DNA of 64,000 bases. It comes from PWQG01 sp050486205. GTDB taxonomy: Bacteria; Pseudomonadota; Gammaproteobacteria; Pseudomonadales; Pseudohongiellaceae. The stretch is taken from positions 1 to 64,000 of the forward strand of contig JBJHCW010000006.1 of the NCBI GenBank assembly GCA_050486205.1, given 5' to 3'. Shown here in pieces: positions 47,316 through 55,935 of this stretch (the first letter of the stretch is position 1; the number at the start of each line of letters is the position of its first letter). The notes under the pieces were generated by a model. That model was not told the origin of the DNA. It was given only the letters and a program-made list of their open reading frames with translations, and ran no database searches. The translations under genes were made by a program, and so were the position numbers.

Positions 47316-47648
47316 ATGGAAGTGGTAGCTAGATTACGCGGTGCTCGGCTCTCAGCGCAGAAAGCAAGGCTGGTGGCCGATCAGATTCGCGGCAAAGGTG
47401 TGGAAGAGGCGCTTCAGGTGCTGGCGTTCAGCCCCAAGAAAGGTGCTGAAGTCATCAAGAAAGTGCTCAACTCTGCCATTGCCAATGCAGAGCATAACGA
47501 AGGGGCTGACGTCGATGAGTTGCGTGTTGCAACCATCTACGTTGATGAAGGTATGACGATGAAGCGAATCCGTCCGCGCGCCAAAGGCCGTGCAGATCGA
47601 ATCCTCAAGCGCTCCTGCCACATTACCATCAAATTGGCCGATAACTAG
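47316..47648 (+). CDS. rplV: 50S ribosomal protein L22
   Basis: A 110-residue protein, same length as E. coli. Its beta-hairpin (MTMKRIRPRAKGRADRILKR) lines the exit tunnel, the site of macrolide-resistance changes; it looks wild type. It follows rpsS by 17 bases and precedes rpsC by 9. Confidence 0.97.
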   Translation: MEVVARLRGARLSAQKARLVADQIRGKGVEEALQVLAFSPKKGAEVIKKVLNSAIANAEHNEGADVDELRVATIYVDEGMTMKRIRPRAKGRADRILKRSCHITIKLADN

Positions 47649-47657
47649 GAGATCAGG

Positions 47658-48323
47658 ATGGGTCAGAAAGTACATCCAACCGGCATTCGGCTTGGTATCG
47701 TAAAAAAACACGCTTCAATCTGGTACGCAGAAGGCCGGCGTTATGCCGAGAATCTGTTGTCGGACCTGGAAGTTCGTGCATTCATTCGAAAGAAACTGAG
47801 CAATGCGTCGGTTTCTCGTGTGGAGATCGAGCGACCCGCCCAGACGGCACGGATTACCATCCATACTGCGCGCCCCGGCATTGTCATTGGCAAGAAAGGT
47901 GAAGACGTAGAGGCGCTGCGCGGCGAACTGGCGAAGAAGATGGGTGTGCCCGTTCACATCAACATCGAAGAGATTCGCAAGCCCGATCTTGACGCCCAGC
48001 TCGTGGCCGACAGCGTGGCTCAGCAGCTTGAGCGTCGTGTGATGTTCCGTCGCGCCATGAAGCGTGCCGTACAAAACGCCATCCGCCAGGGCGCCGAAGG
48101 TATCAAGATCCAGGTTTCCGGTCGATTGGGTGGTGCTGAAATTGCCCGTACGGAGTGGTATCGCGAAGGTCGAGTGCCCTTGCATACACTGCGAGCCGAT
48201 ATTGATTACGCAACATCCGAAGCGCGCACGACTTACGGCATCATTGGTGTCAAGGTCTGGATCTTCAAAGGAGAGATCCTGGATCTGAAGCAAGTGTCGA
48301 CGCCGCAGAAAGCATCGAAATAG
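47658..48323 (+). CDS. rpsC: 30S ribosomal protein S3
   Basis: A 221-residue protein with an N-terminal KH domain (IVIGKKGEDVEALRGEL) and the C-terminal GRLGGAEIARTEWYREG part. It lines the mRNA entry channel. About 12 residues shorter than E. coli at the C-terminus, which is common. An AGGAGATCAGG site precedes the ATG. Confidence 0.97.
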   Translation: MGQKVHPTGIRLGIVKKHASIWYAEGRRYAENLLSDLEVRAFIRKKLSNASVSRVEIERPAQTARITIHTARPGIVIGKKGEDVEALRGELAKKMGVPVHINIEEIRKPDLDAQLVADSVAQQLERRVMFRRAMKRAVQNAIRQGAEGIKIQVSGRLGGAEIARTEWYREGRVPLHTLRADIDYATSEARTTYGIIGVKVWIFKGEILDLKQVSTPQKASK

Positions 48324-48336
48324 GGGATAGGCCGAG

Positions 48337-48750
48337 ATGTTACAACCTAAACGTACGAAATTTCGCAAGCAGATGAAGGGCCGCAATCGCGGTCTGGCTC
48401 ATCGCGGCAGCAGTGTGGATTTTGGTGAGTTCGGCCTGAAAGCCATTTCCCGTGGTCGCCTTACTGCGCGCCAGATCGAAGCCGCGCGACGCGCCATGAC
48501 CCGTCATGTAAAACGTGGCGGAAAAATCTGGATTCGCGTGTTTCCGGACAAGCCGATTACCCAGAAGCCGCTGGAAGTACGCCAGGGTAAGGGTAAGGGA
48601 AGTGTTGAATACTGGGTGGCACAAATTCAGCCCGGTCGCATCATGTTCGAAATCGAGGGGGTGGACGAGTCGCTGGCTCGTGAGGCGTTTGACCTGGCCG
48701 CTTCCAAGCTGCCTTTCGCAACCACTTTTGTTAAACGGACGGTGATGTGA
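48337..48750 (+). CDS. rplP: 50S ribosomal protein L16
   Basis: A 137-residue protein opening MLQPKRTKFRKQMKGRNRGL. It binds near the A site of the large subunit, contacting tRNA. IWIRVFPDKPITQKPLEVRQ is conserved and includes the arginine region that YcfD hydroxylates in E. coli. Stop and rpmC start share bases (TGATG). Confidence 0.97.
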   Translation: MLQPKRTKFRKQMKGRNRGLAHRGSSVDFGEFGLKAISRGRLTARQIEAARRAMTRHVKRGGKIWIRVFPDKPITQKPLEVRQGKGKGSVEYWVAQIQPGRIMFEIEGVDESLAREAFDLAASKLPFATTFVKRTVM

Positions 48751-48947
48751 TGAAAGCCAACGAACTCAGAGACAAGTCTATTGCCGAGCTGACCGAGCAG
48801 CTGAATGGTCTGTATCGCGACCAGTTCAACTATCGTATGCAAAAGGCGACCGGCCAGCTTGGCCAGTCACATCTGGTGGCAGCGGTAAAGAAAGATATCG
48901 CCCGTGTGAAGACCATCATTACTGAAAAAGAGAAAAGTGGATCATAG
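48750..48947 (+). CDS. rpmC: 50S ribosomal protein L29
   Basis: A 65-residue helical hairpin protein, MKANELRDKSIAELTEQLNG, near the tunnel exit beside L23. The ATG at 48750 overlaps the rplP stop; the in-frame GTG at 48747 would add one residue. rpsQ follows by 2 bases. Confidence 0.95.
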   Translation: MKANELRDKSIAELTEQLNGLYRDQFNYRMQKATGQLGQSHLVAAVKKDIARVKTIITEKEKSGS

Positions 48948-48949
48948 TT

Positions 48950-49228
48950 ATGTCGGCTACAGAAGCGAATGTCAAAACCGGACGCAGCGTTTCCGGCAGA
49001 GTAGTCAGCGCCAAGATGGACAAGTCCATTGTTGTGCTGATTGAGCGACGGGTGAAGCACCCGGTGTATGGCAAGTACATCACGCGCTCATCGAAAATTC
49101 ATGCTCATGACGAGAACAACGAGTGTCGTCCCGGCGACGCTGTTACTGTCAAGGAAGTGAAACCGATCTCCAGGACCAAGACATGGTCCCTGGTTTCCAT
49201 TGACGACAGAGCAACAGAGATCAACTAA
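48950..49228 (+). CDS. rpsQ: 30S ribosomal protein S17
   Basis: A 92-residue OB-fold protein, with GRVVSAKMDKSIVVLIERRV and KHPVYGKYITRSSKIHAHDE. It is an early assembly protein on 16S rRNA. The N-terminal eight residues exceed the E. coli form (84). Last gene of the S10 operon in E. coli; here rplN follows after 73 bases. Confidence 0.97.
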   Translation: MSATEANVKTGRSVSGRVVSAKMDKSIVVLIERRVKHPVYGKYITRSSKIHAHDENNECRPGDAVTVKEVKPISRTKTWSLVSIDDRATEIN

Positions 49229-49301
49229 CAGTTTCACGGGTTGATGACGTGCGGACAAACGGTGTCGGTACGGCAACTCAAGCAGGGTTCGGAGAGAATC
49301 G

Positions 49302-49670
49302 ATGATTCAGGTACAGTCATATTTGGACGTGGCAGACAACAGCGGTGCCAAGCGCGTCATGTGTATTAAGGTGCTCGGCGGCTCACACCGGCGGTACGCC
49401 CGTATTGGTGATGTGATCAAGGTCACGGTCAAGGAAGCGATTCCACGTGGCAAGGTCAAAAAAGGCCAGGTTCTTTCTGCTCTGGTTGTCAGAACCAAAA
49501 AGGGTGTTCGTCGAAACGATGGCTCCCTGATCAAGTTTGATGATAATGCGGCTATTCTGCTCAATAACCAGCAGGCGCCGATTGGTACACGTGTATTCGG
49601 TCCAGTGACCCGTGAGCTTCGATCCGAGAAATTCATGCGGATCATCTCCCTGGCTCCCGAAGTACTGTAA
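49302..49670 (+). CDS. rplN: 50S ribosomal protein L14
   Basis: A 122-residue protein with the signature VADNSGAKRVMCIKVLGGSH. It lies on the subunit interface, where RsfS binds. First gene of the spc operon. GGAGAG precedes the ATG. No promoter is clear in the 73-base gap before it. Confidence 0.97.
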   Translation: MIQVQSYLDVADNSGAKRVMCIKVLGGSHRRYARIGDVIKVTVKEAIPRGKVKKGQVLSALVVRTKKGVRRNDGSLIKFDDNAAILLNNQQAPIGTRVFGPVTRELRSEKFMRIISLAPEVL

Positions 49671-49689
49671 TAGAACGAGGCCGCGGACT

Positions 49690-50001
49690 ATGCGTAAGAT
49701 CAAGAGTAACGACGAAGTGATCGTCATTGCCGGCAAGGACAAAGGAAAACGTGGAACGGTTTCCCGTCTGGTCGGTGACAACAAGGTGGTAGTCAGTGGT
49801 GTGAACATGATCAAGCGTCACACCAAGCCGAACCCCAACCTTGGAAAGGCAGGGGGCATCATCGAGAAGGAAGCACCTCTGGATGTATCCAATGTTGCCA
49901 TTCTCAATCCTGAAACTGACGCAGCCGATCGTGTTGGCTTCATCATTGAGGACGGCAAGAAAAAACGGATATTCAAATCCAGCAAGAAAGTAATTGATTA
50001 A
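49690..50001 (+). CDS. rplX: 50S ribosomal protein L24
   Basis: A 103-residue KOW-domain protein: MRKIKSNDEVIVIAGKDKGK. It initiates 50S assembly. Start at 49690; the upstream ATG in frame lies inside rplN and was rejected. rplE follows 19 bases later. Confidence 0.97.
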   Translation: MRKIKSNDEVIVIAGKDKGKRGTVSRLVGDNKVVVSGVNMIKRHTKPNPNLGKAGGIIEKEAPLDVSNVAILNPETDAADRVGFIIEDGKKKRIFKSSKKVID

Positions 50002-50020
50002 CGGGACTCAGGTTGCCAAC

Positions 50021-50590
50021 ATGGCTCAGTTAAAGAAAGTTTACAAAAGCGAAGTGGTTCCTGCGCTGACCAAGCAGTTCGGGTTCGAGAACCCCATGCG
50101 TGTTCCCCGCGTCACCAAGGTTGTGATCAACATGGGTGTGGGCGAGGCCGTGGGCGACAAGAAGCTGCTGGACAACGCGGTGGCCGAAATGGCGCTGATC
50201 AGTGGCCAGAAGCCGGTGATTACGAAAGCGCGCAAGTCCATCGCCGGTTTCAAGATCCGCGAAGGCTGGCCAATCGGTTGTAAAGTGACTCTGCGCGGCG
50301 AGCGCATGTACGAGTTCCTGGAGCGACTGGTCAATATTGCCATTCCCCGTATTCGTGACTTCCGCGGACTGAACCCCAAGGCCTTTGATGGTCGTGGCAA
50401 CTATGCCATGGGTGTCAACGAGCAGATCATTTTCCCGGAAATTGAATACGAAAAAATCGACAAGCTGCGTGGCATGGATATCACCATTACCACAACGGCA
50501 CAAACAGATGATGAAGGCCGGGCGCTGCTGAGCGCGATGCGCTTCCCGTTCAAGGGCGGCCCGTTCAATACGGCTGAGAAGGAGTCCTGA
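50021..50590 (+). CDS. rplE: 50S ribosomal protein L5
   Basis: A 189-residue 5S rRNA-binding protein with VINMGVGEAVGDKKLLDNAV and FRGLNPKAFDGRGNY. It is about ten residues longer than E. coli at the C-terminus (GGPFNTAEKES). Start at 50021 follows CTCAGGTTGCC. One base separates it from rpsN. Confidence 0.97.
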   Translation: MAQLKKVYKSEVVPALTKQFGFENPMRVPRVTKVVINMGVGEAVGDKKLLDNAVAEMALISGQKPVITKARKSIAGFKIREGWPIGCKVTLRGERMYEFLERLVNIAIPRIRDFRGLNPKAFDGRGNYAMGVNEQIIFPEIEYEKIDKLRGMDITITTTAQTDDEGRALLSAMRFPFKGGPFNTAEKES

Positions 50591-50591
50591 C

Positions 50592-50897
50592 ATGGCAAAG
50601 GCATCAATGATAGCGCGTGAAAAGAAGCGCGCCCGGCTGGTAGAGAAGTACGCCGCCAAGCGCCTGGAGCTGAAAACCATCATCGCCGATGTGAACGCCA
50701 GTGATGAAGAAAAGTGGGATGCACAGATCAGGCTGCAGAAGCTGCCGCGTGACGCCAGTCCGGTTCGACAGCAAAATCGCTGTCAGATCACTGGTCGCCC
50801 GCACGGTGTGTATCGAAAATTTGGCATGTGTCGCCATAAATTGCGTGAATCAGCGATGCTCGGTAACGTGCCGGGCCTTAAAAAGGCCAGCTGGTAA
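50592..50897 (+). CDS. rpsN: 30S ribosomal protein S14 (zinc-free form)
   Basis: A 101-residue protein, the long form as in E. coli, without the CxxC...CxxC zinc ribbon. The C-terminal part is RCQITGRPHGVYRKFGMCRH. Cells with zinc shortage often swap S14 forms; here the copy in the spc operon is already zinc-free. rpsH follows by 17 bases. Confidence 0.97.
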   Translation: MAKASMIAREKKRARLVEKYAAKRLELKTIIADVNASDEEKWDAQIRLQKLPRDASPVRQQNRCQITGRPHGVYRKFGMCRHKLRESAMLGNVPGLKKASW

Positions 50898-50914
50898 ACG
50901 GGAGAGATTTAGCT

Positions 50915-51310
50915 ATGAGTATGTCCGATCCGATTGCAGATCTCCTGACGCGTATTCGTAATGCGCAGATGGCCCAGCTGCCGCAAGTATCCGGCCCGTC
51001 TTCCAAGACCAAGGTCGCTATCTGCCGAGTGCTGGAAGAAGAAGGTTACATCCAGGGCTTTTCTGTCAGCACTGACGGAGCCAAGGCTACGCTGACCATT
51101 GACCTGAAGTATTTTCAGGGTCGACCGGTTATCGAGGAAATCAAACGGGTGAGTCGACCGGGTCTGCGGCTTTACCGCGGCAAGGACGCGTTGCCGAATA
51201 ACCGCGCCGGTCTGGGAACAGTGATCGTTTCCACCAACCAGGGCGTGATGACTGACAGAAAAGCACGGGCTGCCGGTGTTGGTGGCGAGGTACTGTGTAC
51301 TGTTTTCTGA
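50915..51310 (+). CDS. rpsH: 30S ribosomal protein S8
   Basis: A 131-residue protein, MSMSDPIADLLTRIRNAQMA, with the C-terminal STNQGVMTDRKARAAGVGGE. It binds the central domain of 16S rRNA and in E. coli represses the spc operon at rplE. Start could also be at 50921. Confidence 0.97.
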   Translation: MSMSDPIADLLTRIRNAQMAQLPQVSGPSSKTKVAICRVLEEEGYIQGFSVSTDGAKATLTIDLKYFQGRPVIEEIKRVSRPGLRLYRGKDALPNNRAGLGTVIVSTNQGVMTDRKARAAGVGGEVLCTVF

Positions 51311-51347
51311 TGTCCAATTTCGACTGAACCAGTAATAGAGCACGAAT

Positions 51348-51881
51348 ATGTCCAGAGTAGCGAATAATCCGGTGACCATGCCCAAGGGTGTGGAAGCGAA
51401 GTTCTCGGAGTCAGAGTTTTCCGTCAAGGGTAGCAAGGGCAACCTGACCCTGAACCTGCACCAGGCGATTGAAGTGGCGCAGGATGGTGACGTGCTGAAA
51501 GTGTCAGCCAGGGACAACAGCCGCAAGTCGGTTGCTCTGGCTGGAACCTTTCGCGCGCTGATCAACAATATGGTGGTGGGTGTCAGTCAGGGATTCGAGC
51601 GTCGTCTGCAGCTGCAGGGCGTTGGATACCGGGCCAAGGCCCAGGGCAACAGCCTCAACCTGACGTTGGGCCTGTCGCACCCGGTAGATTTTGAGGTGCC
51701 TGAAGGGGTCAAGGTGGACACGCCTTCGCAGACTGAAATCGTACTGACTGGCGCTGACAAGCAGCTGGTGGGCGAAACGGCTGCCAAGATCCGAGCGTTC
51801 CGTCCGCCGGAACCGTACAAGGGCAAGGGCATTCGGTACGTAGATGAAAACGTGTACCGAAAAGAAGCGAAGAAGAAATAA
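51348..51881 (+). CDS. rplF: 50S ribosomal protein L6
   Basis: A 177-residue two-domain protein, same length as E. coli. The C-terminal signature PEPYKGKGIRYVDENVYRKE is intact. It lies near the sarcin-ricin loop. 37 bases after rpsH. Confidence 0.97.
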   Translation: MSRVANNPVTMPKGVEAKFSESEFSVKGSKGNLTLNLHQAIEVAQDGDVLKVSARDNSRKSVALAGTFRALINNMVVGVSQGFERRLQLQGVGYRAKAQGNSLNLTLGLSHPVDFEVPEGVKVDTPSQTEIVLTGADKQLVGETAAKIRAFRPPEPYKGKGIRYVDENVYRKEAKKK

Positions 51882-51895
51882 GGCTTGAGGTCATT

Positions 51896-52246
51896 ATGAA
51901 TGTGAAGAAACAAGCTCGACTCCGTCGCGCAAAGAGAACCCGGGCCAGGATCAGCGAATTGGGTGTCAATCGCCTGAACGTGTATCGCACGCCGCGACAC
52001 ATGTATGCACAGGTGACCACACCGGACGGCAGCAAGGTACTGGCAAGCGCCTCGACGGTTGAAAAAGACCAGCGCGGTGATGCTACCGGCAACGTGAAGG
52101 CAGCCGGTCGCATTGGTGCACTGATTGCTGAGCGTGCCAAGGCAGCGGGTATCAGCAAAGTGGCATTTGATCGCTCTGGTTACAACTATCACGGCCGTGT
52201 GAAAGCACTGGCGGATGCCGCCCGTGAAGGTGGTCTGGAATTCTAA
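51896..52246 (+). CDS. rplR: 50S ribosomal protein L18
   Basis: A 116-residue 5S rRNA-binding protein of the central protuberance. RLNVYRTPRHMYAQV and VAFDRSGYNYHGRVKALADA are conserved. TTGAGGTC precedes the ATG. rpsE follows 12 bases later. Confidence 0.97.
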   Translation: MNVKKQARLRRAKRTRARISELGVNRLNVYRTPRHMYAQVTTPDGSKVLASASTVEKDQRGDATGNVKAAGRIGALIAERAKAAGISKVAFDRSGYNYHGRVKALADAAREGGLEF

Positions 52247-52258
52247 GGGTTTAAGGTT

Positions 52259-52768
52259 ATGGCATTAAAAGACGAGGCGAGAAAAAACGAGGAAGGTTTG
52301 CAGGAGAAGTTGATCCAGGTAAACCGCGTCGCCAAGGTTGTCAAAGGTGGTCGTATTTTCGGTTTCACTGCGCTGACAGCTGTTGGTGACGGAAACGGTC
52401 GTGTCGGCTTCGGTCGCGGCAAGGCCCGTGAAGTGCCCCTGGCAATCCAGAAGGCGATGGAAGCGGCACGCCGCAACATGGTCAGTGTATCCCTGGACGG
52501 GCACACACTGGAGTACCCGGTTCGGGCCCGACACGGCGCATCAAAGATTTACATGCAACCGGCCTCAGAAGGTACGGGCATCATCGCGGGTGGCGCCATG
52601 CGCGCCATTCTTGAGCTCGCTGGCGTACAGAACGTGCTGGCGAAGTGTTATGGCTCAACCAACCCGGTCAATGTGGTTAACGCCACGTTCAAGGGACTGA
52701 AAAACATGCGTTCTGCAGACAGTGTGGCGGCAAAGCGCGGCAAGACTCTCGAAGAAATTACGGGTTAA
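52259..52768 (+). CDS. rpsE: 30S ribosomal protein S5
   Basis: A 169-residue protein with a dsRBD-like N-terminal domain (VNRVAKVVKGGRIFGFTAL) and GRGKAREVPLAIQKAMEAAR. It acts in decoding fidelity; the spectinomycin loop around KVVKGGR looks wild type. rpmD starts 6 bases after the stop. Confidence 0.97.
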   Translation: MALKDEARKNEEGLQEKLIQVNRVAKVVKGGRIFGFTALTAVGDGNGRVGFGRGKAREVPLAIQKAMEAARRNMVSVSLDGHTLEYPVRARHGASKIYMQPASEGTGIIAGGAMRAILELAGVQNVLAKCYGSTNPVNVVNATFKGLKNMRSADSVAAKRGKTLEEITG

Positions 52769-52774
52769 GCAGAT

Positions 52775-52963
52775 ATGTCTAAGAAGACTGTGAAAGTAAC
52801 GCTGGTACGCAGCCCTATCGGTACCATGGAAAGGCACAGACAGTGTCTGACCGGTCTTGGCCTGCGCCGTATGCATCAGACGGTTGAGGTGGAAGACACA
52901 CCGGCCGTGCGCGGCATTATCAATAAAATTCGCTATATGTTGTCTGTAGAAGGCGAGGACTGA
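52775..52963 (+). CDS. rpmD: 50S ribosomal protein L30
   Basis: A 62-residue protein, KVTLVRSPIGTMERHRQCLT followed by LGLRRMHQTVEVEDTPAVRG, the short bacterial form. It stabilises 23S rRNA helices. rplO follows by 2 bases. Confidence 0.96.
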   Translation: MSKKTVKVTLVRSPIGTMERHRQCLTGLGLRRMHQTVEVEDTPAVRGIINKIRYMLSVEGED

Positions 52964-52965
52964 GC

Positions 52966-53439
52966 ATGGAACTGAATACTCTCTCTCCGGCACCGGGGAG
53001 CACCAAAGCCAGGAAACGCGTTGGTCGCGGTATCGGCAGCGGTCTCGGCAAAACCAGCGGCTCCGGTCACAAAGGCCAGAAAGCGCGTAGCGGTGGTCGT
53101 GTACGTCCGGGTTTCGAAGGTGGTCAATTGCCTTTGCAGCGTCGGTTGCCAAAATTTGGCTTCTCCTCGCGTGTAGGTCGCAGCACGGCAGAAGTGCGCA
53201 CCAGTGAACTGAACGCCATTGAGGCGGATGTGATTGACGTGGCAGCGCTGCAGAAAGCAAACATTGTGGCCAAAAACATCAAGCGTGTGAAAATCATGCT
53301 CTCGGGTGATGTCACCAAAGCGGTGACCTTGAACGGACTGCGTGTTTCCAAAGGCGCAAGAGAAGCTATTGAAGCGGCTGGCGGCAAGATCGTTGAAGCT
53401 GAAGTGGCAGAACCCTCGAAAAAGAAGAAGAAAGGCTGA
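52966..53439 (+). CDS. rplO: 50S ribosomal protein L15
   Basis: A 157-residue protein with the glycine-rich N-terminal extension RVGRGIGSGLGKTSGSGHKG and RPGFEGGQLPLQRRLPK. It is 13 residues longer than E. coli, ending in a lysine-rich tail EPSKKKKKG. secY starts 9 bases after. Confidence 0.97.
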   Translation: MELNTLSPAPGSTKARKRVGRGIGSGLGKTSGSGHKGQKARSGGRVRPGFEGGQLPLQRRLPKFGFSSRVGRSTAEVRTSELNAIEADVIDVAALQKANIVAKNIKRVKIMLSGDVTKAVTLNGLRVSKGAREAIEAAGGKIVEAEVAEPSKKKKKG

Positions 53440-53448
53440 TAACTGACC

Positions 53449-54774
53449 ATGGCGCGTGTACCGAATCAGGCCAGAGAAGGAATAGGAACAGGACTGGGCG
53501 AGCTTAAGTCGCGCCTGCTGTTCCTGTTGTTCGCGATCTTTGTATATCGGGTCGGTACTCACATTCCGGTCCCTGGTATTGATCCGAACCAGTTGGCCAA
53601 CATGTTCCAGCAGAACGAGGGCACCTTCCTTGGTCTGTTCAACATGTTTTCCGGCGGTGCGCTGGAGCGGATGAGTATCGTTGCGCTGGGCATCATGCCC
53701 TACATTTCGTCTGCCATTATCATGCAGCTGCTGACAGCGGTTAATCCGTATCTGGCGCAGCTCAAGAAAGAAGGCGAATCGGGCCGTCGCAAGATCACCC
53801 AGTACACCCGCTACGGTGCGCTTATGCTGGCCACGGTGCAGGGAACGGGCATGGCGGTGGGCCTGCTTGCGCCCATGGCCTACAATCCCGGCCCCGGCTT
53901 CACGATCACGGCGATTGTGTCTTTGGTGACAGGCGCCATGTTCCTGATGTGGCTTGGTGAGCAGATTACCGAGCGCGGCGTGGGCAACGGTATTTCCATG
54001 CTGATTTTTGCCGGCATTGTTGCCGGACTGCCTGCGGCAATCGGTTCATCGCTGTCCCAGGCTTATGAGGGGCAGATCAGCGGACTGCTGCTGTTTGTGG
54101 TTGGCATCATCGCGATTGTGGTTATCGCCGGTATTGTTTTTGTAGAGCGCGGGCAGCGTCGGATTACCGTCAATTATGCCAAGCGCCAGCAGGGCAACAA
54201 GATGTACCAGGCGCAGTCCAGCCACTTGCCGCTGAAGGTCAATATGGCGGGTGTAATACCGGCAATTTTTGCCAGCAGCATCCTGCTGTTCCCGGCCTCG
54301 TTGGGCCAGTGGTTCGGACAGGCTGAAGGTGCTGAGTGGTTGCAGGACATTGCATTGCTGATTGGTCCCGGCCAGCCGCTGTACATCATCATCTTCAGCG
54401 CGATGATCATATTTTTCTGTTTCTTCTACACCGCGCTGGTATTCAATCCGCGCGATGTGGCAGACAACCTGAAGCGTTCCGGAGCATTTATTCCCGGTAT
54501 TCGCCCGGGTGAGCAGACGGCCAAGTATATTGATGGCGTATTGACACGATTGACCATGTTCGGAGCGATCTACATCACGATTGTGTGCCTGTTGCCGAAC
54601 TTCTTCCAGATGATGGCAAATGTGCCTTTCAATCTGGGCGGTACAGCGTTGTTGATTGTTGTGGTGGTGGCTATGGACTTCATGTCCCAGGTGCAATCGC
54701 ATTTGATGTCGCACCAGTATGATTCGTTGATGAAGAAGTCCAACCTGGGCAGTTTCGGGCGCAGTGGATTGTAG
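53449..54774 (+). CDS. secY: SecY preprotein translocase subunit
   Basis: A 441-residue inner-membrane channel with ten hydrophobic segments. Typical stretches are YRVGTHIPVPGIDP, GIMPYISSAIIMQLL and FFCFFYTALVFNPRDVADNL. It partners the SecE at 27350. Encoded at the end of the spc operon as usual; rpmJ follows 56 bases later. Confidence 0.97.
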   Translation: MARVPNQAREGIGTGLGELKSRLLFLLFAIFVYRVGTHIPVPGIDPNQLANMFQQNEGTFLGLFNMFSGGALERMSIVALGIMPYISSAIIMQLLTAVNPYLAQLKKEGESGRRKITQYTRYGALMLATVQGTGMAVGLLAPMAYNPGPGFTITAIVSLVTGAMFLMWLGEQITERGVGNGISMLIFAGIVAGLPAAIGSSLSQAYEGQISGLLLFVVGIIAIVVIAGIVFVERGQRRITVNYAKRQQGNKMYQAQSSHLPLKVNMAGVIPAIFASSILLFPASLGQWFGQAEGAEWLQDIALLIGPGQPLYIIIFSAMIIFFCFFYTALVFNPRDVADNLKRSGAFIPGIRPGEQTAKYIDGVLTRLTMFGAIYITIVCLLPNFFQMMANVPFNLGGTALLIVVVVAMDFMSQVQSHLMSHQYDSLMKKSNLGSFGRSGL

Positions 54775-54830
54775 AAATCAGGGCCAGAGACCCGTTTGCG
54801 GGCCAGGGCGCATAACTGGAGAGAGTAGCA

Positions 54831-54947
54831 GTGAAAGTACGTACATCGGTCAAGAAAATTTGCCGCAAGTGCAAGGTGATCAAGCGCAATGGCGTGGTTC
54901 GCGTGATTTGTGATGCGGAACCCCGGCACAAGCAGCGACAGGGCTGA
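54831..54947 (+). CDS. rpmJ: 50S ribosomal protein L36
   Basis: A 38-residue protein with GTG start and GGAGAGAG upstream. It reads VKVRTSVKKICRKC, then ends PRHKQRQG. The zinc ligands are present (C11, C14, C27, H32 or H33), so this is the zinc-binding form. It is a Zur-regulated swap target in other bacteria, but no zinc-free second copy is in the window. Confidence 0.95.
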   Translation: MKVRTSVKKICRKCKVIKRNGVVRVICDAEPRHKQRQG

Positions 54948-55054
54948 AGACGCCTGGTTGATTTTTTAAGTAACAGGGTATATGCTGTGCGGCCTTTTTC
55001 GCCCGGCCGGGATCCCTGTTTCGTAACGAGACAATAGAAGATTGGAGTAAAGTT

Positions 55055-55411
55055 ATGGCACGTATTGCCGGTGTCAATATTCCCGATAACAAGCATCTGG
55101 TTATCTCCCTTGGGTACATCTACGGGATAGGTGCGACACGGGCACAGTCCATCTGCCAGGCGACTGGCATTGCGCCACAGACCAAAACCGGTGAGTTGTC
55201 ACCGGAGCAACTGGATGTTGTACGTACCGAGGTCGGCAAGTTCGTTGTCGAAGGTGACCTGCGCAGGGAAGTCTCCATGAGTATCAAGCGACTCATGGAT
55301 CTGGGCTGTTACCGTGGTATTCGTCATCGTCGTTCGTTGCCGCTGCGTGGTCAGCGTACCAAGACCAATGCCAGAACGCGCAAAGGCCCACGTAAGCCTA
55401 TTCGCAAGTAA
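55055..55411 (+). CDS. rpsM: 30S ribosomal protein S13
   Basis: A 118-residue protein starting MARIAGVNIPDNKHLVISLG with C-terminal RGQRTKTNARTRKGPRKPI. It contacts the P-site tRNA. First gene of the alpha operon; in E. coli S4 represses translation here. The 107-base gap after rpmJ has no gene. Confidence 0.97.
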   Translation: MARIAGVNIPDNKHLVISLGYIYGIGATRAQSICQATGIAPQTKTGELSPEQLDVVRTEVGKFVVEGDLRREVSMSIKRLMDLGCYRGIRHRRSLPLRGQRTKTNARTRKGPRKPIRK

Positions 55412-55457
55412 TTGATCAAGAGCCACGGGCTCGACACTAGTCAGGAAATTTGAATAT

Positions 55458-55856
55458 ATGGCCAAGCCAGCAGCTAAGACTTCGACCAAGAAGAAGGCGC
55501 GTAAAGCGGTCGTGGATGGCATTGCGTTTATCCACGCATCCTTCAACAACACGATCATCACGATTACCGATCGTCAGGGTAATGCTCTGTCATGGGCGAC
55601 GTCCGGCGGTTCGGGTTTCCGTGGTTCACGCAAGAGCACACCGTTCGCTGCCCAGGTTGCAGCCGAGCGCGCCGGCAAGAACGCGGTTGAGCTCTACGGT
55701 CTGAAGAATCTGGATGTGAAGGTCAATGGTCCCGGACCGGGCCGCGAGTCAGCCGTTCGCGCTCTTAATTCCGTTGGTCTGAAGATTGGCAATATTACTG
55801 ATGTCACACCGATTCCACACAACGGTTGCCGTCCGCCGAAGAAACGTCGGGTGTGA
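55458..55856 (+). CDS. rpsK: 30S ribosomal protein S11
   Basis: A 132-residue protein with IAFIHASFNNTIITITDRQG and the C-terminal TPIPHNGCRPPKKRRV. It lies on the platform near the E-site codon. 46 bases after rpsM. Confidence 0.97.
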   Translation: MAKPAAKTSTKKKARKAVVDGIAFIHASFNNTIITITDRQGNALSWATSGGSGFRGSRKSTPFAAQVAAERAGKNAVELYGLKNLDVKVNGPGPGRESAVRALNSVGLKIGNITDVTPIPHNGCRPPKKRRV

Positions 55857-55935
55857 GCCGATACCGGCTATCGCAAATTACTGACTGAACCGAATTTGAG
55901 GCTTATCTCCGCGATAAGATTACAGGAGAAGGAAT